Assembly: GCA_024138025.1 (NCBI GenBank)
Contig: JAMXBD010001103.1
Coordinates: 310,001-374,000, forward strand
Direction: 5' to 3'
From: Combretum micranthum
Taxonomy: Eukaryota; Streptophyta; Magnoliopsida; Myrtales; Combretaceae
Length of the DNA stretch: 64,000 bases
Shown here: in pieces, positions 38,118 through 49,268 of the stretch
Layout of the letters: each line of letters begins with the position of its first letter
Position numbering within the stretch: position 1 is the stretch's first letter
Position numbers and translations under genes: made by a program
Notes under the pieces: generated by a model
What the model was told of the DNA's origin: nothing
Databases searched by the model: none
What the model saw: only the letters and a program-made list of their open reading frames with translations

Positions 38118-38248
38118 GGTTCAAATATGGAATTTAGGTACAAATGTGGCACTTCAACTGAGTTCTAACTTTCACCCATACGTGGTATTTTAGTCCATAT
38201 GTGGTATTTTGATTTGTATGTGGTGTTTTAAGCAAGTATCAACTTTCG
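38118..38248. repeat. Minisatellite segment to the right of LTR C2
   Basis: It resumes the same unit as at 27800-28067 (GTGGTATTTTAGTCCATATG, GTGTTTTAAGCAAGTATCAAC). Two to three copies are visible before the 115-bp duplication starts. Confidence 0.65.
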
Positions 38249-38475
38249 TCCAAATATGGATTTTCTAAGATGTGCTATTTTTGTATATATGTACACATAC
38301 ATACTGCTATCTTTTATATATATATATTTATAAATATATTACAATATAACTTAAATAAATTTATCCAAATATGGATTTTCTAAGATGCGGTACTTTTGTA
38401 TACTTGTACACATACATGTTGCGTATCTTTTATAGATGTATTTATAAATATATTACAATATAACTTAAATAAATA
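38249..38475. repeat. 115-bp tandem duplication
   Basis: Two neighbouring copies (38249-38363 and 38364-38475) start TCCAAATATGGATTTTCTAA and end AACTTAAATAAAT. They differ by a few substitutions and a short indel in an AT run. A related single copy is found inverted near 42290-42390. Confidence 0.8.
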
Positions 38476-38730
38476 TGTAACAAAAATACAATTTGTTAAT
38501 ATTTTGCAAAATAAATGAAATGAGGTCTCCATTAAGAAAAATTGAGTAAAATTAATTGAAAAAACTATCAATAGTTTTCTTACGTTAAATGAATTTTGTA
38601 AACATTGATATCTCATTTGATTCAATTTACGAAATGTTTAATTCTCTTTTTAATCACTTCAAATGTTGATACTTTAAATAAACATATCCTTAAACATCGA
38701 TATCTTTTGATATAATTTACCCTAAATATT
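38476..38730. repeat. Terminal segment of the minisatellite-bearing element
   Basis: It contains GAGGTCTCCATTAAGAAAAA and AATTTACCCT near the end. Both recur inverted at 41890-42100, and related words lie in the element at 52933-53241. It ends at about 38720 with ATAATTTACCC. The shared block in three places shows a repeat family, although its exact termini are not settled. Confidence 0.55.
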
Positions 38731-39287
38731 AGGCTTGTTCGTGAATCTTACTACTCTTGAACTGATAAGAAAAAACCAAAAAAAAAAAAAAAAAATTCCA
38801 AAGCCAAACTATAATTTACCTAAATATGTAGGCAATTTTCCTTTGTAAGATTAGTAGAAATGTGTTACACCACACATATAACATATTATTTCATATAGTA
38901 AATGAATTATAATATATAAATTACGTATTAATAACCTAGATTAATTATATATGTGTTCATTATATATATATATATTGTTTGTTATAGTAGCCTTTTTTTT
39001 CTACCCTTTTATAGCCAATACATAGATTAAACTTGTAATGCCAAACAATTTAATAACATATATTTTAATCACATATTTCTTAGGATGAAATTCAATCAAA
39101 TTTGATAATATATCTTCAAACAACATAAAACGCGATCTTATCACATAAACTGCAATCTCATATTGAGGTATAAATTTAACAATGAATAATTTTTTTCTTC
39201 ACGGGTTACAAGCTCTTTCAATGATGTATTATATATACATATATCAAATTATAATATAGCATGTAATATATATTTATACACACATAG
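38731..39287. other. AT-rich spacer
   Basis: It has a long A run (about 38779-38795) and AT runs near 38965. No gene or bounded element seen. Confidence 0.45.
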
Positions 39288-39615
39288 GTAAATGTCAAAT
39301 TTAGTATTCAAACTTTGCGTAAAAATTCAATTTTATACCAGATTTTGAGGTGATCAATTTAATACTCAATCAAATATTTATTGTTATATTGTACTACTTG
39401 CTTAATACCATTTACTCTATTTGTGATATGAAAGAGATAGCTTATCATTGAATTTTTATTTTCTCTCCTTAAACCATCTAAGACTAATAGATTATTTTTC
39501 CACACCATGAAATAGAATGAATGGTGTTAATGGGGTGATAAAAATAGTTATGCAATGTTTAGTTGAATATTAAATTGACCAAGTGAAATTTAAGATACCA
39601 AATTTGATATTTTCC
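39288..39615. mobile_element. MITE with inverted termini (GGTAAATGTCAAATTTAGTAT type)
   Basis: The left end GGTAAATGTCAAATTTAG and the complement of the right end GGGAAAATATCAAATTTGG are inverted repeats. The homology extends inward for perhaps 50 bp with gaps. No coding capacity. Target duplication not certain in this AT-rich setting. Confidence 0.6.
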
Positions 39616-39682
39616 CATATAAATAATAAAATTCAATAAATACACACTATGTATATATAAACACATGCATTTACTTATGAGA

Positions 39683-39984
39683 TAAATTATTACACCAGAA
39701 AGTCCTAACATTTGGGGTAAGTTTATTTAATATCCTAACATTTTGAGTGATTAAAAAAAGATCCAAGTTTGAAGAAATGGGTCAATTTGAGTCATTATGG
39801 ATATGTGTCAACAGGAGAGAATATTTAACTAAAACTAAGGAGACCCTTCTCCTATTAACATGTATCTATTGGGACCTAAATTGACCCACTTCTTCAAATA
39901 TTGGGATCTTTTTTTAATTACTTGAAATATTAGGACCTTAGATGAACTTGTCCTTAAATGTTGGATCTTCTAGTGTAATTTTCT
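39683..39984. mobile_element. Foldback MITE, nearly complete hairpin
   Basis: The left arm begins AAATTATTACACCAGAAAG and the complement of the right arm begins AAAATTACACTAGAAGATC. The inverted match continues through most of the element: GAAGAAATGGGTCAATTT on the left against GAAGAAGTGGGTCAATTT from the right, and GGAGAGAA against GGAGAAGG near the centre at about 39835. A transcript would fold into a hairpin of about 140-bp arms, a potential small-RNA source. Confidence 0.75.
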
Positions 39985-40189
39985 ATTTATATATATTACA
40001 TAATAAAATATAATATAATACATAAATATTAAATTACAAGCAGTATTTCATAATAAATTCTATGGATGACCATATTATGTATAACACATATCATTCATAA
40101 TCTTTATAATATACTTGTGTCTAATGTGTGTAGATTAAAGTAAGTGATAATATGGTAAATGCTATAAAATGTAATCGATTTTGGGAAGA

Positions 40190-40208
40190 TGTGTGTGTGT
40201 GTGTGTGT
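40190..40208. repeat. (GT)n microsatellite
   Basis: About nine GT units followed by AAATATACACATATA, giving alternating purine-pyrimidine sequence. Confidence 0.8.
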
Positions 40209-40329
40209 AAATATACACATATATTAATACATAAAATAAATCTATGTTCTATAAAGAATTATCGTACAATACATATATATATGTATACTTTGCTATATAA
40301 TATATTGCTAGACATCGTATATATTTAGT

Positions 40330-41212
40330 ATGGGTGGGGAAAAAACGATAAAACCAAAAAACCGAGCCAAAACCAGAAAGCTAATCCGAAACATATGGTT
40401 AACCAGTCCATCGATTTTGGTTTATGATTGTGGTTTTTATTTTTTGATTTTGGTTTCTGTTTCGGTTTGTAACAATGAGAAACTAATAGTTAACGGTTAA
40501 TCAATTTGATATCTACAAGTATATGTATAATATAATATAATATATAATTAATTTTTTAAAAAAATATAAATAGATAAAGTTGAACCCTAAAATCTAACTC
40601 CCATCACTTTTCTCTCTTTTGTCTTTCCTATTGATCTTCTATATTTATAAGTTATTCTAAAACATTTTACATTTATATACATATATATATATATTTAAAT
40701 CATTCATGTTCCACTTGTTCATTTTGCTTGCTTTTTATGTTATTATGAGTGTTCACTAGGTGTTTAGCCTTAAACATTTATGTTTTAACTATTATGCTAT
40801 TGTTGTGTTGTAATTTAGAAAAAGGAGAAGACTATAAAGTTTAATTTGTGTAATGTTGTATTAGAGTTAATTCCTAATTTGTTATTGGTTTTATAGTTAT
40901 TTAACTTGTTGATTTGCAATTTTTAAATGTAATTGTGATATTTAACTTGTTAATTTACAATTTTTGAATGTAATTATGAAATAAAAGGGTTTAACTTTTT
41001 ATAGATCAATTGAAAATATGGTTAACCATTATGTTAAATAATTAAAAACTTTAAACCTAAAATATTAACTGAAAAAAATGGTTAACCGTTAAGGTGGTTA
41101 ACTGTTTATAATAAACTGGTTTAGGTTTGAGATTTTAAAAAACCGATTATTTTGATTCAGTTTAAAAAATAGGGTCATGGACTATTGGTTAACCAAATGA
41201 TGCCCACTCCTA
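40330..41212. mobile_element. hAT-type MITE related to the one in the DXS relic
   Basis: The left end ATGGGTGGGGAAAAAAC and the complement of the right end TAGGAGTGGGCATC are imperfect inverted termini. The interior has the same AACCGTTAA, GGTTAACC and AAACCGA word set as the element at 10013-10741. The flanks TATTTAGT and ATATTAGT match only in part. Length about 880 bp, no transposase. Confidence 0.6.
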
Positions 41213-41889
41213 ATATTAGTATAATATCTATTTAATATATATATATATATATATTATAGTAAGAGCGCTCATGGTATTGTATGTTCGATATTAACACATC
41301 TCTAGTATTGTACTAAAGTAAAATTTTCGGTACAATTTAGTTCGATGCTAGACAATTTTTATTCCATATCGTTTTGAATTTTGTTGATACAATTCAATAC
41401 GGACATTATATGTTGAAGTAAATTTGTTAAATTGAAGCGGTGATTTTTAAAGAAGTTATGTAACCAATAGCAAAATTTAGAAATGAATTTATTAAATTGT
41501 TACATTAAAAAGTTTAACATCAAAATTACATTTTCATCCATTAAATCAAGTTGAATTCATGACTAAAATTGGTCTATGCATGGCATGTTTCATATATGTA
41601 TGCACTTGGGATGTTTATTATGACCATGATGCAACTCCAACTTAGTATTTAAAAGCTACTTAGTCATAAGTCATAAGTCACTATAACTAACATGAATAAT
41701 TGAAGCAATGCGACATAATGCTCTTACTAAACTAAACAAGTTAGAGGTTAGAGTATTGATTTGATATAGTTTTATCCGATTCTCATTATGGACTGATTAA
41801 AATCTAAAACCATACCAAATGAAAAAATGGTAGTACAATTCTAGCCAAAAAATTAATGGTACATTTCGATTAAGGGTAACTTGCCCTGA
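41213..41889. other. AT-rich spacer
   Basis: It opens with an AT run (41236-41257). No gene or bounded element seen. Words such as GGTACAATTT recur but do not form a clear array. Confidence 0.4.
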
Positions 41890-42960
41890 TATATAGGATA
41901 AGTTACATTAACATGTGTTATATTTGAGGGTAAGTTCATTTGAGGTTTAAACATGTCAAGTAATTAAAAAGCATAATTAATGTTTCATAAAATAGTCAAA
42001 TGAGATATTAATATTTCACAAAGTTTATTTAAAGAATCAACATTTTAATATTCTTTTTATTAATTTTACTCAATTTTTCTTAATGGAGACCCTGTTTTAT
42101 TCACTTTATGAAATATTCTAAGTGTTCTTCTCAATCATACTCAAAGTGTTATTGGTGAAAACTCATGCATGATATTTTATAGTGGGTAAGTAAAGTGAAA
42201 AATGTTTTTGTATTTAAATCTTGAATTAAAATTTTATTTACAATATAAAATATTTTCATGTACACAAATATTATAATATATATTTAATATACACTACAAA
42301 AGTATAAAAATTGTAATTATGTTACATATTTATGTAAGTTATATTGTAATATGTCTATCATATATATACATAGAAAAGACATAAAGCATAAATGTATACA
42401 TATAGACAAAAATACCATGTTTTACAAAAATTAATACTTGCGCACTAAAGTACAAGATATGGACCAAAAGACCACATATGGAAAAAAGTTTGGACTTGAT
42501 TGAAGTATCACATAAGGAATGAAGTATCGGATATAGATTATAATATCGATATGAATGAAAGTTGATACTCGCTATAGTTACCAAATATGAATCGAAATAC
42601 CAAATATGGACTAAAATATTACATATGGACAAAAGTTAGTACTTGGTTGAAGTACCACATATGGACCAAAGTACTAGATATAGACAAAAATACCACATAT
42701 GAACAAAAGTCAACACTCCCTTAAAGTAGCACGTATGGACCCAAGTACTGAATATAGTCCAAAATACCACACATGGACAAAAGTTAGTACTTGGTCAAAG
42801 TATCACATACGGATCGAAGGACCGGATATAAACTAAAATACCACATATGAATGAAATTAGTACTTGGTCAAAGTACTACATACGGATGAAAACTATATTA
42901 TACTTATTGGTACGATAGATTTAGTTATTGATACATTACCTATGTTATATCTGTTGAATA
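41890..42960. repeat. Inverted second copy of the minisatellite-bearing element
   Basis: Read on the minus strand, this gives the same order as 38118-38730: minisatellite units (42900-42405, at least seven copies of ATGGACAAAAGTTAGTACTT with ACCACATATGG), then the 115-bp-unit relative (about 42390-42290), then the block with GGGTCTCCATTAAGAAAAA (42095-42060) and a terminal part near 41890. The minisatellite is longer here than at 38 kb and is not interrupted by LTRs. Confidence 0.7.
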
Positions 42961-42969
42961 TTAGAGGCA

Positions 42970-45002
42970 TGTGCCACGCCTCAAAATAGGGCATAGTAGG
43001 ATTTTCCTAAAGTTATCGTACTACGTATGCACCTATAATATAAGAACCATCTTGCAAGTTAGAAATTACAGGACTCTATCTTATTTATTTACTTTATATA
43101 ATTTAACTATATGGATATATTATCTTTATTTAATGTCATTATGCAGTTCGATTTTTTGTAGTTTGTCAAGATCGAGAGAATTGGCATCCTCTACCCAATA
43201 TTATTAGGTATCAACAACAAAATACAAGATCTTACTTCCGTACAAGTTATTCTAATTTGCATTCTAAGTTCATCATAATCTACATTTTTAATTTCAATAA
43301 AGTCTTATGAGAAACACTTTTCACACATTCTAGCCCAATCCCGACTAGTTTTATTCCTGTTAAAAAACTGTTAGGGGATGAGCAAAACCACGGACTCAGT
43401 GAGATAACTAGATTTATTACCAATCAAGCAAGTTCATTAACAATCATATATAATGCAACAATCAAACAAATGCTCAAATACAAGTTTGGATGATCTAGAA
43501 TCCAAGGTTAGAGATTCATGCTCTCTCAATGAGGTTGAAGGACAATTACTTGATTACCCACCTGCCTGGGAAAAACTAATTATACAGGAAAATCAATAAT
43601 TTCTCGTTTTAGATTATCACTTTAACTTGAAGGTATCTTAACTATCCATTTCCTGCATCAATCCTTAGAAACTCCCTAAGTATAGTAATTTCAAAATGAT
43701 ACCATGGGCGGTGCCCTTCACCACCACTTAGTTTCTGTAGAACCGATAGAATAAAGAAAACATTGGTAAAACTATTAGTCTTTTATATAGAAAAACCAAG
43801 CATCAATAGAAAAACAAAATACTAATACGTAGCTGGCTGTCACACTGTTAAAATATACAATAATACAATTCGTGTAATGCATGATAATTTTTATTATAAA
43901 GCCAATAATTCTTAATCAGGTTATGGTGATCACACATTCACATAAACATACGTTATATCATTTCAAAACATCAAACAATTGCATTATCACTTTTATTAAC
44001 TTGTGTTGGCATTGCAAGCAACCAATTTACAACATGAATCATTCTCATCATGCTTTTCATATCAGCTGTATTATTATATTTGCATTACATATGCCACTAA
44101 TTATAAGCACAAACAATGTAATAGATTTGAATTACCTACTTGTTGTCCTTGCTAAATTATCCTAATATGCTATTGAAAGTCCAAAGACTGTTCTATTTTT
44201 CTTATAAAATGAGATAACAAATATCTATTACTATACTGTTATTTATATAATGATATTGATGGTATTCTTTCAGGCCCTAGTTATTGATTTTAATATATTT
44301 TGTTTACTTAGTTAGGAGTCTTAACTTTATATAAGTTATACTCTTTTAGTAAAGTCGTAGAAATTATATTTATATAAGAGAAGTCTTCCTAAATTATAGA
44401 TTATTTTGTGGTCTTTTAGTATATTTACCTTAAGGTAGTTGATATTTGGTATCTATTATTTATTTTCATTTTTCTTGTCTTGATCTTAATTGACATCTAT
44501 ATTTTATTTAGAGCATTTTCTTTATTCTAATTTTTTTAAGTTTCTCTTCCGTTAATGTCCATATTGATAGTGAATTTTTATTATTTATTCGTGTGTTAAC
44601 TGATAGGCATGAAATATCCATAATCTTAATGGTTGATTAAGTAAAATTTAGGGCTTAATATTATGTTTCTATTTAAGAATTGATACTTAAATCAACAATA
44701 TTTTCAATTCAGGTGACTTTTAATCATAACAATACATTCTGGAGCAATTAGAAGCAAAATGGACATAAATAATAGGCGAGATAGGAGAAAAATAACATCC
44801 ATAGAAGCAATCACGCCCTATTGGTCGCCCGTGATAGAGAATAATGAAGATCAGAAGCAATTACGCCCCTTTGGTCACCCGTGATTTGGGATGAAGAGGG
44901 AGAAATTTGATCATAGAACTAATCTTGCTCCTCTGTTCGCCCATGAATTGGAGAAAAACGAAGAACAGTGAGAATCACTCCCTTTTGATTGCCCGTGATT
45001 GA
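42970..45002 (-). mobile_element. Partial LTR, family C (copy C3)
   Basis: It starts TGTGCCACGCCTCAAAATAGG, the complement of a family-C LTR 3' end. A block near 43490-43570 (GGTTGAAGGACAATTACTTG, CCACCTGCCTGGG) is the inverted match of 48420-48490 in LTR C4. The usual other end (complement of TGTAAAC) is not reached, because another family-C LTR begins at 45003. Copy C3 is therefore probably cut by that insertion. Confidence 0.6.
44795..45000. repeat. Tandem ATCACGCCC...GCCCGTGAT hairpin units
   Basis: Four diverged units of about 50-70 bp contain ATCACGCCCTATTGGTCGCC then CGTGAT. ATCACG and CGTGAT are inverted, so each unit can form a small hairpin. The patch is GC-rich against the surrounding AT-rich LTR and sits where other LTRs here carry GC islands. 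Confidence 0.65.
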
Positions 45003-46677
45003 TGTAAACCCCGAAAACTTCCACCATACGATATGACTTTAGATTAAAAATTATGAACTGACTAGTAAACCTTGGAGTTAATCAGAAACCCTAGATTAGA
45101 TAGATAACTTAAATTTGGCCGGATTGGGACCCATAAACTTCATAAAAGAACTTCTTTGACCCCAATCGATACCAAAAACGAGATTTCGTATCTTGAATTG
45201 ATAATTCAAGGTATGATAAAAGGAAACTTCAAATTTCAAACCCGAATCCTTGTCAAACAAATAGATTAAATAGAGAAAACCTAAATATAGATATTAAGTG
45301 AACACTTTTGTAATCAACAAACACCTGAGGTTAAAACAAGGAGTAATAGTGAGCCTATATTTAGACTTGAACCCTAAAATTCGAGATTCCTAGTTAGTAA
45401 TAAACTACATTGATAAGATTTCATAGTAGGTACCCAAATTCAATATATATAGCTAAGTTAGCTTATATATCAGAAGTATTATTAAGTAAACGACCCAATA
45501 GGTTTTTAGTTAGAAAATCGTGATCTTAAGATAAACTGTTAGAATTACAAATACCTAATAAAAACATAAACTGATATATAACTCAAGATCTAGATTTCAA
45601 ACAAAGATTTGAATCATACCAGTATTCGAATTTGGGTTTTCTTAAGCTCTTGGAGCTTGAAACGAAAATTGACCCGATAAGCTTATAAAACCTAAATCGC
45701 GGAGGATAAACCTTTCTTAAACAAATAGATAGTACCATTAAAACTTAAATTTGTACTGTTTGCTAAACTAAACATCTTGTAGGATTCATTAAAAGTAGTT
45801 TCATATATAAACTTACATATATTAGCTAAAATATACCCTAATAGTGTAATAAACTACCCGAAAATTTAACTAAATAATATCTAACTATTATTTAAATAAT
45901 ATATGCATATAAACAACTTGTAGGAGACGTATGATCATGATTTCAATGGCTTGGATCTTCTCGAGAGTTGTGAACCGAAATTTCCCTCAATAATGCACAT
46001 AAAGTCAATACAAATCTAATCCTAAGCCAATATAAACATGACAAATCACCCTTGCATTAATGACAATACAACAAGTGGATGAATTAACAACAAACAGGAG
46101 CAATTCGTTTCAAATACGAAGGAGAAACACGGCCGATTATCATGTTTTGTTATATATATATATACATACTTACAACCTTAGAAGGACAAGCAAACGGACT
46201 TCAATCTCTCTCAAATTTTCCAGAATCCAACTACACCCTATTAGGAGTTGAATCAACCTAGAAACTGATTTTTAAACGCACACATCAACTCAGTTCGAAA
46301 ATCACGAACAAAAACTGGAAAAAAACGCTTGAAAACGAGCTTGAGGTAAGTCGATCTCATTCCATGTGTTTTTTCTCGAATCTAAGGATTGATATTGACT
46401 TCTAAACATCTTAGGAAGCTAACCAAGTCCATTAGAAGCTTCGGATTTCACCGAGAAGCTACAACGAAGGTAATCTTTCTAAACCCTTACCGAACTTGAT
46501 GATTCCAAAAAGTGGGTAACATGTTGTTGATTTGTTGTTTTCTTTGGATATTCAAGTAGATTAATGTCTTAGGAGCTCATAGGATCCAAAAACTCGACTT
46601 CTTGACGTTGGAATCGGTCAGAATCGACCGAAGCTCATCGGGGAAGACAATGAACAGTAATCCCCAATGAGCATGGG

Positions 46678-46714
46678 GAGGTACACGGGACATGTTCCAC
46701 CCGTGTACCTCTCG
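46678..46714. repeat. Perfect inverted repeat GAGGTACACGGG / CCCGTGTACCTC
   Basis: A 12-bp stem with a short loop of about 13 bases (ACATGTTCCA region) inside LTR C4. This is the GC-rich island of this LTR copy. Confidence 0.75.
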
Positions 46715-47213
46715 GCCAAAATTCAAAATAAAAAAAAAACGAAACTAATTAAATTTAATTATAGAATAATTAATAATATAAGTAATTTTAGATTTATTAT
46801 TATTTTTCTGCATTTATTTATTTATTTCTGGAAATGTTAATAGTAATATTAGAGTTTAACAATATAAACCATAATTTTTTTATTTTTTAAATTTAAAAAT
46901 AAATTATTTTCTAGCATTATTAAATATATGATGTTTAAATATTAATCTATTAATATTAATCCAAAAAGAATTTTAGAAATATAAATTACTTTTATTAAGT
47001 AATTTACGTATAATAGGTTTTCTAACTATAATTATTAATATTCCTTATATTGTTAAAAGAATTTTTAGAATTCTTGAAATATTTTTCTGAAATAATATTA
47101 AATATGAATTTAAGACTAAAGTTATTTTAGTAATATTATGAATTAAAGTATAAGACAATTATTATAATTACTAATGTTATGAAAAGTAATTATTCTATCT
47201 TATCTATTTCGGA

Positions 47214-47247
<34 letters not shown>

Positions 47248-47282
47248 TATTGATGTTATTATTATTTTTTATTATTATTATT
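47214..47282. repeat. (ATT)n microsatellite in LTR C4
   Basis: About 20 ATT units with a few interruptions (TGATGTT, TTTTTT). Confidence 0.8.
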
Positions 47283-49021
47283 GTTAATAACTATTAATAT
47301 CCTTATTATTTACGGTAAAAAAGAAAAATTTTCGAAAATAGTTGTAATTAAATTAATAAATTCTTTATTGGTAAGTATATTTTCATTAAGTTGATATTTA
47401 ATTAATTTTAAAAAAAATTTATATATATATAATTTATGAGTTTAGTAAATACTAAGTATGTATTTAAATAAATAATTGTAGACGAATAGATAACAATGGA
47501 AATTTAGATAATCCAAGATTGTGAGTATAGGAATATTTACTCTATAAAAAAAAATTTATTTTATTAGTAATTAAAAAGAAAACTAATAGTTTTGATAATA
47601 AAAAATGAACTAACTAAATTATTAAACTTTCCAAGTACCCAATCAATAGATTCAAGTATCCAACAAATAAAACTGTGATTACAATGGTTTAGAACTTAGG
47701 GCTATTCCCAAAGAACTAGTTAAGAATAAAACAAAATCCAGCAAACCATTAGGACACTTAAATATTCATAGGAACTAGTTGTATAGTCTTGTATAATTAA
47801 TGACTATACTTATTTCAATAGGTGACTCGAGTATTGCAAAGGACCTTCCTGAAGATTACTACAATTAAATAGCATGGGCAGGTGAGTAACTCAGTCTTAT
47901 TACATTGGTTGTGCCTGTACTAGTAGTGAATCTTAAATAAAAGATAATTAAAATTGGTGTACTGTTTGAATTGTGAAAATTGTGTATTGTATTACATTGA
48001 TTGCCAAGTCACTCTAAAATAAGTGATAACAAAGATGCATTGTTTTGGTAATGTTTATAGAACATGATTGAGTGTCCGTAATGCTTGATCACCTTCAACT
48101 TGACTAAAAACTACTGGTACAATAAAAGAAAATGATCATGCATTACATACTATGCATAAAAAGCATTTGAGTAAGTGGTAGCCTACTACGTGTTAGTTTT
48201 TTGGATCTCTGGTAATGCTTGAATTATCTAGGCCAGACTATTAGTTAATTGCAAGATTACCTTTGTTTGTTGATATCATAGGAACTAAATGGTAAACGAA
48301 GGACACCGCTTATGGTATTGCATGGAAATAACTAACACTTAGTGGAGTTTCTAAAGCTAAAATAGGAAATAAATGATGAAACATGATAAGCTTAAAGAGA
48401 TAATTAAATTGAATATTATTATTTCCTGAAAGCTTAAGTCTCTCCTGGGTAGGTGGACCATAGATTGTGATCCTTCAACCCCGATGAGAGGGCGTAAATC
48501 TTCATCCTGTTTGGATTCCGGGTTATCCAAGCTTGTAATGTTCATTTGTTTGATTGATGCATTTCATATGATTGTTAAATATCTTGTATGTTATATGTAA
48601 TAAGTTTTAGTTATTCACTGAGCTTGTGTTTTAGCTCACACTCCTACAGTCCTTTCAGGTTTACTCTACGACCCTGCTCATTACTAGCAGGAGCATGGTC
48701 CCGGTAAGAGATTAGAAGCCCGAAGTTTAAAGACTAGTATAGGATTAGAATATCTATATCTTATTAGTCCTTTTGATGCAGTTAATGTGCATTAGAATCA
48801 TTAGCTGAGGTTGTAAGGATTTATAAAGCATATGATCTGTAATATCTTATTTTATGATAGTTGTTTATTAATTTATGTCTTATATATATTTGTTTATCCT
48901 ATCCAAGCAACTAAAAGATCCTGTTTATTGAAATCATGTCATTCCTAGAAGGTAAACTAGTAATGGTAATCGAGTTTTTGTTACTATTATTAGGATACCC
49001 TTGGGGCATGACAATTGAAGT

Positions 49022-49039
49022 TGGTATCAGAGCGTGGTT
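49022..49039 (+). promoter_or_regulatory. Retroelement primer binding site, initiator tRNA-Met type
   Basis: TGGTATCAGAGCGTGGTT matches the complement of the 3' end of plant initiator tRNA-Met (TGGTATCAGAGC core perfect, two mismatches after it). It lies eight bases after the LTR end. This PBS is usual in chromovirus-type Ty3/gypsy elements; plant pararetroviruses use the same tRNA, but the complete LTR speaks for a retrotransposon. Confidence 0.85.
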
Positions 49040-49268
49040 GCTGGTATAGGAAAGACAAATATATGTAAGAAAGTAAATTAGTAACTGTGCAACTAAAATA
49101 TACCAGTCTAGATCCAAATAGAACCATTTGAGTTAGTGGGGTAGTTATCAGTAGTATTAGATGCACAATTAGGAATAAAATTTGTGTGATTACTAATCAT
49201 ACAAATTTTATTGTGTGTAGACCAATCCCGCTGTTTGTCATATTAAATGGCAAATTTTTAGCATGATG

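Larger units (their letters stand above)
45003..49013 (+). mobile_element. 5' LTR, family C (copy C4), next to a primer binding site
   Basis: It begins TGTAAACCCCGAAAACTTCC and ends ACCCTTGGGGCATGACA, so both termini match copies C1 and C2. A tRNA-Met primer binding site follows eight bases later, identifying this as the 5' LTR of a + strand gypsy-type element. ATTGA occurs on both sides (44998-45002 and 49014-49018), which would also fit a solo-LTR duplication and is noted separately. Length 4011 bp. A GC-rich inverted patch (GAGGTACACGGG...CCCGTGTACCTC) lies at about 46678-46714. Confidence 0.8.

Noticed and set aside
42405..42900. Possible CRISPR-like array
   Set aside because: Units are direct, degenerate and adjacent with no constant-repeat/variable-spacer pattern, and the context is a plant genome; it is a minisatellite.
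43881..44165. 94-codon + strand frame
   Set aside because: Its composition follows AT-rich LTR C3 sequence, with no motif and no support for a start; I treat it as chance.
48357..48545. 62-codon minus-strand frame in LTR C4
   Set aside because: It overlaps an LTR block shared with C3 where the frame is not kept.
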